A stretch of 64,000 nucleotides of DNA from Candidatus Kapaibacterium sp. (GCA_937927515.1 CALBDO010000014.1:1-64000), one strand, 5' to 3'; counted from the stretch's first letter, positions 21,772-31,844 are shown. Program-made: numbers and translations. The notes: generated by a model from the letters alone, not told the origin.

Positions 21772-23274
21772 TCAATCTAATACAACACGGCGTGGTGCGG
21801 AACGACGTCCATATTTATCTATTGCAATTACTGTAAAGACAAAGGGTTTGTTTTGGTCCTTTGGTTTCAACTGAAAGTATTGTTTGCGATAGGGTGGATT
21901 ACCCCAAAAATCCTGTAATTTACCTCTCAAATCTGTGTATTTTTCCGAGACATTACCTTCGAGTTCCAAGCGTACGACTTCGTTGCGTTCTTGCTGAATA
22001 ACACCAAAGGCTTGTGTGACAACTTCTACGACATTGTTCCCGGAGTTTGATATGTCGATGATTTTGGGATATGGGAAATTAAGTATGTAAATTGTGTACA
22101 CCTGGCCGACCAAATTATTATCGATATACCTTTCAAAGGAGAGTTGCTTGCCTGTGTCGGATAGTTCAGCGGTAAAAATTATAGGGGCTCCGCCAATACT
22201 CGAGGCACGTATTCTGCTACCTTCTTTTAGTATTGCTTTGAGCTCGCCACCAATTAGTGGAAGTTTTGGGTCGATTGTATCTGATTGTCCGGGATACAAG
22301 TATTCTTTGAATAATGGTCTTTCTATTTGTTGTGGTAGAACTACAAAATTTGTTCGAGCTTCTTGGCCATCGTATTTCCTTTTGACAGCGACTTCGACAC
22401 CTAAACGACCATAGCCAGGGGTTCGTCCACGTATAACGATATAATCTGGTTTTAGCTCGGATATTTGGGCTGTACCACCGTTGTTTTCTGGTTCTGGTCG
22501 TAATATTAACTCGATTTTTGCATCAGCGGATAAATTTACGTTTGTTGCATTTATAGTGTTTGCCCACTGCTGATATGCTAGTTGAGATACGACTGGGGTT
22601 GATGCACTTATAGAAATTTTGCCAATTCCAAATCCAGTCGGGATTTGTTGAGGTTGGTTGAGAATATTAAGTGGAAATTGTTGGGTATTTTGGTTACCTT
22701 GTGCGAGAGTTTGCTCTCCTGTAAGAGCGTTCATTAAAACGATGAGCAAAGAAAATTGAGTTGTTGCTTTGTAAGTAAATCTCTCGGGGTATTGTTTACC
22801 ATAGTATTTTTTACTTTTGGCAGTAGCGACAACCTTTACAAGGTAAGTAGTGTTGAAATTGTCTAAATACTGTGGATGCCAATAAAAGACTGCGGCTTTT
22901 TTCTCTGGCACTTCAACAACTCGAAAGTATTTTGCCGAGTAATTTTTGTCTGCTCTAAGAGTGACGGAGCGGTTTGTAGATTGGTCTTCAATAGTGAATT
23001 CAAACTGTATATCCTCGAAATCCCCAGTGTAGAAAATTACATTCGAGGAGTCGATCTTTGTAATTCTGTATCCAGTTGGCTCGACAATTATGTTGCATAC
23101 TAAGGAAGATTTCTCTGGAATCAAAGTAAAGCTACTTTGAAAATCTCCAATTACTTCGACGTTGTTTGAATCCGTAGATTTAAAGCTGCTTTCGGGCAGA
23201 ATAAATACTAAGGCAGCAAGATACAGTATGAAATATATTTCAACAATTCGTCTCTTTCTCTTGCTACTTTGCAT
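21772..23274 (-). CDS. GldM-like single-pass periplasmic protein (putative T9SS motor)
   Basis: 500 residues. A short basic N-terminus and one membrane helix (about residues 10-27, IVEIYFILYLAALVFIL) are followed by about 470 periplasmic residues predicted as successive beta-sandwich domains, ending in an Ig-like FVFTVIAIDKYGRRSAPRR. Overall length and topology match GldM/PorM, the periplasmic arm of the T9SS rotary motor, and the N-terminal helix resembles GldM's. The direct evidence is its 11-bp overlap with an upstream gene that looks like GldL. Sequence identity to GldM by eye is low, so the call is inference from topology and pairing. It could instead be a lineage-specific envelope protein. 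Confidence 0.5.
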   Translation of the reverse strand: MQSSKRKRRIVEIYFILYLAALVFILPESSFKSTDSNNVEVIGDFQSSFTLIPEKSSLVCNIIVEPTGYRITKIDSSNVIFYTGDFEDIQFEFTIEDQSTNRSVTLRADKNYSAKYFRVVEVPEKKAAVFYWHPQYLDNFNTTYLVKVVATAKSKKYYGKQYPERFTYKATTQFSLLIVLMNALTGEQTLAQGNQNTQQFPLNILNQPQQIPTGFGIGKISISASTPVVSQLAYQQWANTINATNVNLSADAKIELILRPEPENNGGTAQISELKPDYIVIRGRTPGYGRLGVEVAVKRKYDGQEARTNFVVLPQQIERPLFKEYLYPGQSDTIDPKLPLIGGELKAILKEGSRIRASSIGGAPIIFTAELSDTGKQLSFERYIDNNLVGQVYTIYILNFPYPKIIDISNSGNNVVEVVTQAFGVIQQERNEVVRLELEGNVSEKYTDLRGKLQDFWGNPPYRKQYFQLKPKDQNKPFVFTVIAIDKYGRRSAPRRVVLD

Positions 23275-24058
23275 TTTTAGAATTTATCATATTTGCAAAA
23301 AATTTTTCCAATTCCCGGCGTACTGCGATTTCAATTTCCTCTTGCTTCAATTGGTTTGCACTTTGGTTCAATTTTTCAAGTGTTTGATTGAATTCTTCTA
23401 ATGATTGGTTCGTTTGTTCCATGATTTCAATTAGCTTGGGATTTGGCGAGATGATTTGCCTAATGTTTTCGTTGGATTCGCGTAAAGACGATAGAATCTC
23501 ATTCTGCTGAATAAGGAGGCTTTTAATGCTTTCACCAAGATTTTCCAATTTGCTTACTGCTGTGGCAAAGTCTGTGGCTATTTCGCCAATTTCAACTAAT
23601 AATTCTTTCTCCGACTCATCTTCTGTTTGATTAATTGGTAGAGCATCTTCGCTCGGAGTAAACAGCATTACAATGAACATAAACAAAAGCATTAAAGCTT
23701 CGAACGCCACTCCGAGAATGACAATTGTGTCGCTAACATAGGAAGAGAATCTTCGAATACCAATGAGCACCAAAAGTATTGCTGCCCCGAGATATACAAA
23801 GGAATTGATTGTTGAGAAGTAAAAACGATTAACTATTTCCTCCATCCACAAAGCCGTTCCACGAAAGAAACCTAAAGGATGGAGTACCTGAACTTCCTCT
23901 TTGGTATATCGAGAAATCTCGCGCTCGGTGGTGCAAATCCTCCATGTCAAAGACAGTATCGTTAGATTCGACATTTGTTTTTGATATCGAAGTTCTTGGA
24001 AAATTCTGTAAAGTAATCTTCTTCCTTCAATACTCGATAAAGTTTCTATCTGTTCCAT
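23264..24058 (-). CDS. GldL-like inner-membrane protein with coiled-coil tail
   Basis: 264 residues. A soluble stretch of about 80 residues precedes two close transmembrane helices (about 85-103 and 108-134). The pair reads NSFVYLGAAILLVLIGI and then VILGVAFEALMLLFMFIVMLFTP. This parallels GldL/PorL, where an NFVYGFGAA... helix is followed by a helix with a buried Glu (...EAIIF...) ending near a Pro. Glu120 sits at the matching place. The remaining 125 residues are heptad-rich coiled coil, also as in GldL. It probably forms the proton-driven stator/rotor element with the overlapping GldM-like protein. The N-terminal extension is unusual; internal ATGs exist. Confidence 0.55.
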   Translation of the reverse strand: MEQIETLSSIEGRRLLYRIFQELRYQKQMSNLTILSLTWRICTTEREISRYTKEEVQVLHPLGFFRGTALWMEEIVNRFYFSTINSFVYLGAAILLVLIGIRRFSSYVSDTIVILGVAFEALMLLFMFIVMLFTPSEDALPINQTEDESEKELLVEIGEIATDFATAVSKLENLGESIKSLLIQQNEILSSLRESNENIRQIISPNPKLIEIMEQTNQSLEEFNQTLEKLNQSANQLKQEEIEIAVRRELEKFFANMINSKNAK

Positions 24059-24178
24059 TCAAAATTAAAATAAAAGTAACTAAGTATATTAAATTACAAA
24101 AATTATTCCAATGTTTTAGTTTTGGTAAATGAATTGGTTTACTCTTTGCAATTTTATTCCAAAATTTCTGCCGAGTTT

Positions 24179-25564
24179 TCACAATTTCAGTTTGGAGATA
24201 AATTCTTCGACTTCTGGGATTCCACCTTGCAGGATAAGATATGCGTTTGTAGGTTCGCGTTCCGTGATTTCTCCAGCAATTGGGGTTAGTATTATTTCCT
24301 TCACTTTTTCGTGGTTGGTTGTTTGACCAAGTGCCCAGCAAAGTTTCAAGTATGCCACTTCAGGGAGTAAATTTTCCCCCGGAACAACACCAAGAGACAT
24401 AATCTTTCTGCCCGTTTCGTAAACATACATTTGTACGTAGCCCCAGAGTGTCTGTACTGTCATCAATATGAAAATCCCTTTGTCGTGGGCTTTTTTCAAA
24501 GCTGGATAAACTTGTTTATTGACATGTCCAAGCCCGGTACCAGCAATTACTATCCCTTTGTAGCCATTCTCAATAAGAGCTTCAATTATGTCGGGTTTCA
24601 TATTGGGATAGTAATAAATCAAAGCGACTTTTTCCTCGAAAGAAATTTGCAATTTGAAGTCTCTATCTTTTCGCCTTTTGTTGTAATCGCTACGCAAGGG
24701 GATAATCTTTTCTTTATCAACCATCGCAAGTGGAATATCCCCAATAGTTCTAAATGTCGAGCGATGGGAAGAATGCATTTTTCTCACTCTTGTTCCACGA
24801 TGGATTAGACCGTAAGAGTCTGAAATAGGACCTATTGCACACACAGAAACTTCTGCAATGTCGCTTTCAGATGCAGTTTTAACGCTATAAATTAAGTTTA
24901 ACGGGGCATCCGATGCTGGTCGGTCGCTCGAACGCTGTGAGCCAACCATAACTATCGGAATAGGAGGATTTTGTATCATAAAGGATAGCAATGAGGAGGT
25001 ATAGTGCATTGTGTCTGTTCCGTGGGCTATAACAATACCATGATACCCCTCTTCAATAGCTCGGGCTACAGCTTTTGCAATACCCAACCATTGTTCTGGT
25101 CCTATATCCTCGCTCAGTACACTGTAGAGCTTCTCTGTATGTAAATTGCAATATTCCGATAATTCTGGAACAAATGCACAAAGCTCCTCGGGTTCGAATG
25201 CTGGAACTACTGCGCCAGTCCGATAGTCCAGCCGCGAAGCAATAGTTCCTCCTGTTGTTATTAACTTTACATTTGGTTTTCTTGGGTCGTCTACAATTTC
25301 CTTTTTGGCAAATGTGGTTAAATACTCTTCCTTCCCGGTTTTTACAATGTCCTGAATTTTTTCTACTTTTATTCCAACATTGTAACCAGTTCGTAATTTC
25401 AAAACAATCAGATTATCATTTCCTCCAGCACTACGCGGAAGAATTATACCAATAAACTCTGTTTCAGTTGTTCTGACTATTACCTCGTTCCAAACTTTAA
25501 CACCAAAGGATTTCAATAAAGCCAGCGCCTTTCCTCTGTATCCTTTGCTTTCAGAATTACTCAT
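24179..25564 (-). CDS. gatD: Archaeal-type Glu-tRNA(Gln) amidotransferase subunit D
   Basis: 461 residues. An N-terminal GatD-specific beta-domain of about 90 residues (GVKVWNEVIVRTTETEFIGIILPRS) precedes an asparaginase-like amidase with both catalytic threonine motifs: TTGGTIAS (103-110) and HGTDTM (181-186). It releases ammonia from Asn or Gln and passes it to GatE, which amidates Glu-tRNA(Gln). The N-terminal domain separates it from ordinary asparaginases. It overlaps gatE by 8 bp. GatDE is regarded as the archaeal route, so finding it among bacterial genes is unexpected and suggests transfer or an under-recognised distribution. Confidence 0.92.
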   Translation of the reverse strand: MSNSESKGYRGKALALLKSFGVKVWNEVIVRTTETEFIGIILPRSAGGNDNLIVLKLRTGYNVGIKVEKIQDIVKTGKEEYLTTFAKKEIVDDPRKPNVKLITTGGTIASRLDYRTGAVVPAFEPEELCAFVPELSEYCNLHTEKLYSVLSEDIGPEQWLGIAKAVARAIEEGYHGIVIAHGTDTMHYTSSLLSFMIQNPPIPIVMVGSQRSSDRPASDAPLNLIYSVKTASESDIAEVSVCAIGPISDSYGLIHRGTRVRKMHSSHRSTFRTIGDIPLAMVDKEKIIPLRSDYNKRRKDRDFKLQISFEEKVALIYYYPNMKPDIIEALIENGYKGIVIAGTGLGHVNKQVYPALKKAHDKGIFILMTVQTLWGYVQMYVYETGRKIMSLGVVPGENLLPEVAYLKLCWALGQTTNHEKVKEIILTPIAGEITEREPTNAYLILQGGIPEVEEFISKLKL

Positions 25565-27488
25565 TCAATTGACTCCAATTTAAATCGACAAAGTCTCTTA
25601 CAATCTTGCCTTTTATCCTGCCACGGAGCTGTTCCATTATTAAGCCGATAAGAATTTCTTTCAATTTGTCCATATTGCGAATTTGCATTTTTTTTAGGTT
25701 TAATTTGGCAATTTTGAACGCAATTTCTATATCATTCTCATCTGCCGGCGAAAGAAGTTCTTCTATTTTATTTCCATTCCCATTTAAAAGCAATTCGAAA
25801 GCGTATTTAATCCCCTCTTCAATGATTTTTTTATTCTTATAAAGTTTATAGATATGTCTTACATCTTTTTCAGTCAATTTGGTTATATCATAACTTCTTT
25901 TTCGGAGCCACGAAATTGTATTGAATAAAGTGTTGAATACAAAATTTGGTTCTAAACCAAAATCCAAAGTAATATTTTTCCCTATTGGATAGTAAGTTGA
26001 TGTGGCAAACTTGTAAGTTAACTCTTTGGAGATATTATTTTGTTCACACCATTGAACTCGTTCGGCATAACTTTCCGTTAGGGTTAATCTCAATTTTTTC
26101 AGTCTGGTCGATTTTATCACTATGCTTGGCAAATCAGTGTCGGGATAAAGTCTGTACTTTTCGGGTAGTAATCTTTCGAAACTTGATGTTCCATCATTTA
26201 GTGCTCTACGACTTTCCGATGGAATTCCTCGAGTGGCATCATATGCTCTTAGGACAATTTCATCTATAGCAGTTTTGACATCATCGGAGCTACCCCAGAC
26301 AATGACGAAAGCATCTTTTGTATCCAACCCCAAGTATTTTTGTGTTTTGTCGATTTCTTCTCTCGATATTGTATTGTCGATTATGTCCGAAACGATAATA
26401 TTTGGCATATCGGTCAAGCAAGCTACGACTTTTACTCTGTCCGAAATTTCTTGCGAAAAGACCCTATATCTTTGAGTGGTCCATTTAAAGAAACCCGCCC
26501 ATTTTGGGAGGAGCACGCAATGCACTTCACCGCCATTTTCCAAAGATTTTGCAATAGGGTAGTAATTTGTATCTTTCAATATCTTACACAAATTGAATGT
26601 TTTGAAGGTAAATTCCTCGGGTGTTATTCCCGCTTCGTGCAATTTATTTCGGAGTTGTAACAGGTTGTACTGCCTTTGTACCTCGTAATATGCAACTATT
26701 GGTGCATTTTTAATACTATTAGTTGCTTTTATTTCTATTCTATTACCGCCGGCGATACTGATGTTCATATCAAATCGAAAAGCACCACTGCAAGTGCGTA
26801 CTTTTCCAGTAGTAATTAAGTAATTACGGACAAGTTCGCAAAATTCCTTGATTTCACTTGGATTTCGCAATTCTGGCTCGGTAACAATTTCAATAAGCGG
26901 TATTCCTAATCTGTCTGTGTAAAAGGTTCTTGTGTGTAGAAAATCGGAATATTCACGCGCAGAGTCCTCCTCGATATTGATTTGCGTTATTTTGATTTTT
27001 CTGTTATTAAATTCAACAAAACCATCGACACCCACAAGAGCAGTTCTTTGAAAACCGCTGGGAATGCTTCCATCGAGGAGATGTTTCCTTTGGATAAAAA
27101 TTTCGTCAACTGGTTTGCAATTGAAAAGGTAACAAATTTGTAGGGCTATATCCAAAGCCTCGTTGTTTATCTCGAATGGTGGAGTTTGGTCGAGTTCATA
27201 GGTACAAATGTTGTTACGATTAACTCTATAATGAATTTCTTTTTTGATTCTATGTTCCATAAGTATTGAGGGGTCGATGATGCCCAATTCGGATGGGGTA
27301 AGTCGCATACTGCGTACAATTTCTGTGTGGTAATTGTCATCATAGGGTGGATAAGGGGCTGGACATCGACAAAATAATTTCTTGCTTGTTGCAAGCTGCT
27401 GGTGTATTTCTAAACCAGCACGAAAGCCAATTGCTTCGTAGTCGGCATCGGTCATTTCATTAAAATCTAAAAGGTAATCCTCGCTCAT
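25557..27488 (-). CDS. gatE: Archaeal-type Glu-tRNA(Gln) amidotransferase subunit E
   Basis: 643 residues. This is the GatB-related kinase/amidotransferase subunit: FRAGLEIHQQL at 22-32, a zinc-type CRCP near 40-43, and the NIEEDSARE loop. A GAD (AspRS-like) insertion of about 120 residues lies at roughly 295-415 and separates GatE from GatB. It is followed by GIPSESR and the LYPDTDLP motif (447-454) found in GatE proteins. The C-terminal YqeY-like tail binds tRNA. The enzyme phosphorylates and then amidates Glu-tRNA(Gln). The start was put at ATG 27488; a TTG two codons upstream is less likely. The translation overlaps gatD, so the two form an operon. Confidence 0.92.
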   Translation of the reverse strand: MSEDYLLDFNEMTDADYEAIGFRAGLEIHQQLATSKKLFCRCPAPYPPYDDNYHTEIVRSMRLTPSELGIIDPSILMEHRIKKEIHYRVNRNNICTYELDQTPPFEINNEALDIALQICYLFNCKPVDEIFIQRKHLLDGSIPSGFQRTALVGVDGFVEFNNRKIKITQINIEEDSAREYSDFLHTRTFYTDRLGIPLIEIVTEPELRNPSEIKEFCELVRNYLITTGKVRTCSGAFRFDMNISIAGGNRIEIKATNSIKNAPIVAYYEVQRQYNLLQLRNKLHEAGITPEEFTFKTFNLCKILKDTNYYPIAKSLENGGEVHCVLLPKWAGFFKWTTQRYRVFSQEISDRVKVVACLTDMPNIIVSDIIDNTISREEIDKTQKYLGLDTKDAFVIVWGSSDDVKTAIDEIVLRAYDATRGIPSESRRALNDGTSSFERLLPEKYRLYPDTDLPSIVIKSTRLKKLRLTLTESYAERVQWCEQNNISKELTYKFATSTYYPIGKNITLDFGLEPNFVFNTLFNTISWLRKRSYDITKLTEKDVRHIYKLYKNKKIIEEGIKYAFELLLNGNGNKIEELLSPADENDIEIAFKIAKLNLKKMQIRNMDKLKEILIGLIMEQLRGRIKGKIVRDFVDLNWSQLNE

Positions 27489-27590
27489 AAACAACCAAAT
27501 CTGAAAATCTCAAAATTAGCAAAGTAATATGTGAAAAGTCGAATTTAATTTTTTAATGGCGCGGTAGGTTTATTGATGTTAAATATCTAC

Positions 27591-29216
27591 TTAAAAAGCC
27601 GAAACATCGTCTACATTTATTATGGTGATTTCCTCTCTGTGTTGGTTTATCCAATTTAATATTATTCTCAACTCGTCGATGTGCTCGGCTTGTAGTTCAT
27701 CGCTATACAAGTATCCATTAAAGTAAATTTCGTAAACTTTTTCTTTAATTGGTTTAGCATTAAATTTTCCATTAAACGAATAATCCCAAGCAAGCAAACC
27801 GTTTTTGATAAACATCACTTCGTAAATGCTATTAATATTCCTAATTAAAATGTAGTTGTTGCTGTTGGCATTGTTCTTTTTGTTTAAATTATTAATAAAA
27901 ACTTTTTTGATTTCATAAATGTGGTTTTTGATTTGATTTGCTAACTCAAATTGCAGATTATTCGCATAATCACTCATCTTCGTTTCGAGAAAGTTAAGGA
28001 TTCCATCATCATAACTTGTTAAGAACTGTTTAACTTTATTTATTTCTTCAAAGTATACTTCACTGTCGAAATTTGTAGAGCAGGGCGCAAGGCACAACTT
28101 GGTTTGAAAATAAATACAATTTTCAGGATTGTGTTTTTTAAAAACTTCTTCATCACATTTTCTCAATTTGAACTTTTTGTGTATGATTTCAAACACAAGC
28201 CGAGCTGTTTCAAAATTCTTGAAGGGTCCAAAACAGAAGCTTTCACTAGGGTTTGGTTCGTAAGTTATTTCTAAAATTGGATAGTGTTCGTGCTTTGAAA
28301 TTTGGATAAAAGGGTAGTTTCTGTACTTTTTACTTAAAATGTTGAACTCTGGTTTGTATTGTTTGATTGCTTTGCTCTCCTCTATCAAAGCACGCAATTC
28401 GGTTCTTGTCGTCTCCCATTTGATTTGTTTAGTTGCTTGAAGCAGTCTTAAAATTTTTTTCGATGTAGTCGAGGAGAAATAACTTTGTATTCGATTTTTT
28501 AAAGACTTCCCTTTACCAATGTAAAGATAATTACCATATTTATCCACAAAGAAATAGATGCCGGGAGAATCTGGAATATCTTTGAAATCAATAGAATCTT
28601 TATTCTTTAACTTCTCGGATATTACTATTGATGAGTAGGGCTTGTATTGAAATTTAAGTAGCTCTTCGGTTGTAGTAATGTTGTGCTCATTTTCGGCAAT
28701 TTCAAGTAATTCGAGCAAAATTTGAGCAGTTGCTTTTGCATCGCCAAAAGCCCGATGCCGGTTCTTCAATGAAATTCCTAAATGCTCCGAGAGCGAGCCG
28801 ACATTCTTTTTGCCTGTACCGTTAATTAATCGTCGTGCAAGTTTTAAAGTACACAGTTTGGGTATCTCTGGGAAATTTATACCTAATCTTTCGAAAGATT
28901 TTTTTACAAAATTATAATCAAAATTTACATTATGAGCAACAAAAACAGTGTTCTCGCGTGATAAAAAATTTTTTATCTCTGGTGCAATTTTTTTAAAGTC
29001 GGGAGCGCTGAATACCATTTCATTTGTAATTCCAGTCATTTGAACAATAAATTTGGGTATATGTTGCCGAGGATTTACCAACGATGTGTACGCTTCGACA
29101 ATAGTTCCACCTCGGACTAAATATAACGCAATTTCGATAATTCTACAATAATCTGGGTTTGAACCAGTTGTTTCTACATCGACAACAACGAAATTTGTGT
29201 CCCAAATTAAATTCAT
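27591..29216 (-). CDS. DnaQ-like 3'-5' exonuclease fused to GIY-YIG nuclease
   Basis: 541 residues. Residues 1-170 are a DEDDh exonuclease (VVVDVETTG with D13 and E15, HNVNFDYNF, HRAFGDAKA). From about residue 210 comes a UvrC-type GIY-YIG domain (SPGIYFFVDKYGNYLYIGKGKSLKNR). After it a Cx12Cx7Cx3C set (KCDEE...ENCIYF...KLCLAPC) matches the spacing of the cysteine cluster in UvrC. The UvrC C-terminal endonuclease and HhH domains are missing; the tail of about 170 residues is unassigned. Such fusions are known in Bacteroidota and Actinobacteria and are annotated as Pol III epsilon-like or Cho-like repair nucleases. Probably acts in excision repair. Confidence 0.85.
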   Translation of the reverse strand: MNLIWDTNFVVVDVETTGSNPDYCRIIEIALYLVRGGTIVEAYTSLVNPRQHIPKFIVQMTGITNEMVFSAPDFKKIAPEIKNFLSRENTVFVAHNVNFDYNFVKKSFERLGINFPEIPKLCTLKLARRLINGTGKKNVGSLSEHLGISLKNRHRAFGDAKATAQILLELLEIAENEHNITTTEELLKFQYKPYSSIVISEKLKNKDSIDFKDIPDSPGIYFFVDKYGNYLYIGKGKSLKNRIQSYFSSTTSKKILRLLQATKQIKWETTRTELRALIEESKAIKQYKPEFNILSKKYRNYPFIQISKHEHYPILEITYEPNPSESFCFGPFKNFETARLVFEIIHKKFKLRKCDEEVFKKHNPENCIYFQTKLCLAPCSTNFDSEVYFEEINKVKQFLTSYDDGILNFLETKMSDYANNLQFELANQIKNHIYEIKKVFINNLNKKNNANSNNYILIRNINSIYEVMFIKNGLLAWDYSFNGKFNAKPIKEKVYEIYFNGYLYSDELQAEHIDELRIILNWINQHREEITIINVDDVSAF

Positions 29217-29348
29217 ATCAGCAAAAAAACGAAATTACGAAAATAATCGCTTTGTTTTAATGATTTTTAACTCGGACTATGAATGATGTTCAAGTCCATC
29301 ACAATCAGTGTATTTATATATCTTGGCAGTTTGATTTTTCAGGTGGTT

Positions 29349-30578
29349 TTATTCGTAGCGTAGCGATTCGATGGGGTCTAAGTTTGCGGCGCGATAGGCA
29401 GGATATGCTCCGAAACTCATACCAAGGATTGTGCAAACGACAACACTAAGAATTATCCACGAGGTTGGAAAATACATTGGTAATTTTATCCAAGTGCCAA
29501 GCAGGTAACCACCGACGATACCAAATAAAATTCCAAATACTCCGCCAACTTGGCATAGGGTAATGGCTTCGAGAATAAATTGCCAGAGTATCCATCTCCT
29601 TTTAGCACCAACTGCCTTTCGGATACCAATTTCCCTGGTCCGTTCTTTGACAGCTACAAGCATTATATTCATTATGCCGACCCCAGCAGCAATTAATGCA
29701 AATCCACCAGAGATAAAGCCAAAAATGGATAAAAAGTTGACAAAACTACCAAATTGTTGGCTAATAGTTTCGTTTGTTTCTATTTCAAATGTATTTGCCT
29801 CCCAGGGCTTCAAGTTCCGAATAACTCGAAGGTTTCCTATGACTTCGTCCATTGTTTCTTCGAGAAGTTGCCTGTCGAGAGCTCGTATGGATATGGTTAG
29901 AGACTCTTCCCACGGTGATGCGAAATATTTTAGAAAACTTGTTATAGGAATTATGACCATATTGTCTTTGCTTTGTCCGAGTACTGCCCCACGACTTTTC
30001 ATAACCCCGACAACTGTGTATCTTTGGTTCTTAACAATAATTTCTTTACCAATGGGATTTGTATTTGGAAAAATTTTAACAACAACGTCGTTTCCAAGAA
30101 TTGCAACGTTTCGATTGTATTCTAAGTCTTCTTCGGTGATTGCTCTCCCGTAATCTATATCAATTGAATTTGTTATGAAAAAGGTATTATCGGCACCAGT
30201 CAAATATACATCTGGGTCGGTAGAGAGATTGCCAGCAGAGATTTTTGTTCCCACTGTAAAAGAGTGTGCCGAGATTAGGTTCGTTGATTTAGTCATTTTC
30301 TTTAATTCCTTCCACTGACGATATGTCAATGGCTGGCGCTTTCGGTATTTAACCCATGTATGACCAGTTTGTATCGATGGGGTTTTTTTTATCCAAAAAG
30401 TTGTTTCCCCAATGTCTTCCAATTGCTGAAGCACTGCTTTTTCAAATGAGGTAATTATAGTCCCAGCGGCAATAAGAGCAAATACACCCATTGATATACT
30501 CAGGAGAGTAAGGAATGTCCTTAATTTATTTGTTCTTATAGAGTCGAACGCCTGTAATATGCTTTCAGATATATTCAT
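29349..30578 (-). CDS. MacB/FtsX-type ABC transporter permease (second copy)
   Basis: 409 residues: one N-terminal helix, a periplasmic MacB-like domain of about 220 residues, then three C-terminal helices (FtsX domain) with the family signature KERTREIGIRKAVGAKRRWILWQF and the closing [17 protein letters not shown]. Last gene of the exporter operon, 6 bp after its paralogue. The two permeases probably form a heterodimer served by one ATPase; alternatively each forms a homodimer. Confidence 0.9.
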   Translation of the reverse strand: MNISESILQAFDSIRTNKLRTFLTLLSISMGVFALIAAGTIITSFEKAVLQQLEDIGETTFWIKKTPSIQTGHTWVKYRKRQPLTYRQWKELKKMTKSTNLISAHSFTVGTKISAGNLSTDPDVYLTGADNTFFITNSIDIDYGRAITEEDLEYNRNVAILGNDVVVKIFPNTNPIGKEIIVKNQRYTVVGVMKSRGAVLGQSKDNMVIIPITSFLKYFASPWEESLTISIRALDRQLLEETMDEVIGNLRVIRNLKPWEANTFEIETNETISQQFGSFVNFLSIFGFISGGFALIAAGVGIMNIMLVAVKERTREIGIRKAVGAKRRWILWQFILEAITLCQVGGVFGILFGIVGGYLLGTWIKLPMYFPTSWIILSVVVCTILGMSFGAYPAYRAANLDPIESLRYE

Positions 30579-30584
30579 ATTCTC

Positions 30585-31844
30585 TTATTCATATCTTAAT
30601 GATTCAATTGGGTCGACTCGCGACGCTCTATATGCTGGCATTAGCCCCGAAATTAATCCTACAAGTATTGCAACCAAAGAAGCGTATAAAACAAATTCAA
30701 ATGGTAGAAATGGCTGTAAAAAACCAGTTTCTGGAATAAATTTAGGTAAAAAGGTTGCAACCAAAAAAACTAATATTGAGCAAATTACAATCGAAGTAAA
30801 TGCTCCAACAAGACAAAGAGTTGCCGCTTCCATTAAAAATTGCAATAGTATCGAGCGATTATTTGCACCAACAGATTTCCTTATTCCTATTTCCTTTGTT
30901 CTCTCGGCAACAGAAACAAACATAATATTCATTATACCAATCATCCCTACAATAAACGCTAGAACTGTCATTCCAATACCGATTCCCCAAACGTACAATC
31001 GAAAAGTCGAGACAATCTCTTCGAAGATTTTTGTCTCATTAATTGAAAAATCGTCCTCTTGCCAAGGTTTTAAATTTCGTATAGACCTCATAATCCCACG
31101 AGCTTCTTCACGAACTTCGTCTAATCTTTCCCTGCTTCCAACCTTGATTCCAATAGAAAGGCTTCTATCCAGCTTCCCACCGTAGAGATTGAAGAAGCTA
31201 CCAATAGGGATGTAAATCCTATCATCAATGAAGTCCATCAACATTGTTCCTTGTTTCTTGACTACACCAATAACCATAAAGTCTTGACCTTCGATTTTTA
31301 AGTATTTCCCCAATGGGTTTTGTTCTGGAAACAACGAACGAGCAACTTTGCTTCCAATTACTGCTACACGAAGGTTTCTCAACTCTTCGAATGAAGTGAA
31401 AAATCTACCTAATTCAATGTTTCCCGTAGGCAAGCGCGCAAAATCTGCAGAAGTACCATAAATGCTGACACCGGTGAAATTAACATTGTTAGTTTTAACT
31501 GTTGCTCCCCAGTTTGTAATTCCTGGTACTATCACCTCGGCAGAGTTAAAATCCGAGCTAAACTGCTTAAACTGTTGATAAGTGATATTCTTGCGGTTTC
31601 TCAACTCATCCCATTTTTTACCACCGGACCAATCCCATTTATCGATATAAAGCATATCCTCGCCGATTAGGTTTATTGAATCTTGAAGTGCATTGTCCAA
31701 TCCAGAGATTGCCCATCCCATTAAAACAACAAAAGAAATTCCAATTACTACCCCGAGCGTGGCTAAAAAGGACCGAAGTTTATTCGTCCATATAGAATCG
31801 AGTGAAATTCTAATTCCTTCGGAAAGTTCGGCTAGTAATTTCAT
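30585..31844 (-). CDS. MacB/FtsX-type ABC transporter permease (first copy)
   Basis: 419 residues with the same layout as the following gene: N-terminal helix, periplasmic domain, three-helix FtsX domain with [24 protein letters not shown], and the ending [17 protein letters not shown]. It overlaps the ATPase gene by 4 bp (ATGA). By homology with MacB-type mechanotransmission transporters it would drive export of a periplasmic substrate through a TolC-type channel rather than transport across the inner membrane. Confidence 0.9.
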   Translation of the reverse strand: MKLLAELSEGIRISLDSIWTNKLRSFLATLGVVIGISFVVLMGWAISGLDNALQDSINLIGEDMLYIDKWDWSGGKKWDELRNRKNITYQQFKQFSSDFNSAEVIVPGITNWGATVKTNNVNFTGVSIYGTSADFARLPTGNIELGRFFTSFEELRNLRVAVIGSKVARSLFPEQNPLGKYLKIEGQDFMVIGVVKKQGTMLMDFIDDRIYIPIGSFFNLYGGKLDRSLSIGIKVGSRERLDEVREEARGIMRSIRNLKPWQEDDFSINETKIFEEIVSTFRLYVWGIGIGMTVLAFIVGMIGIMNIMFVSVAERTKEIGIRKSVGANNRSILLQFLMEAATLCLVGAFTSIVICSILVFLVATFLPKFIPETGFLQPFLPFEFVLYASLVAILVGLISGLMPAYRASRVDPIESLRYE

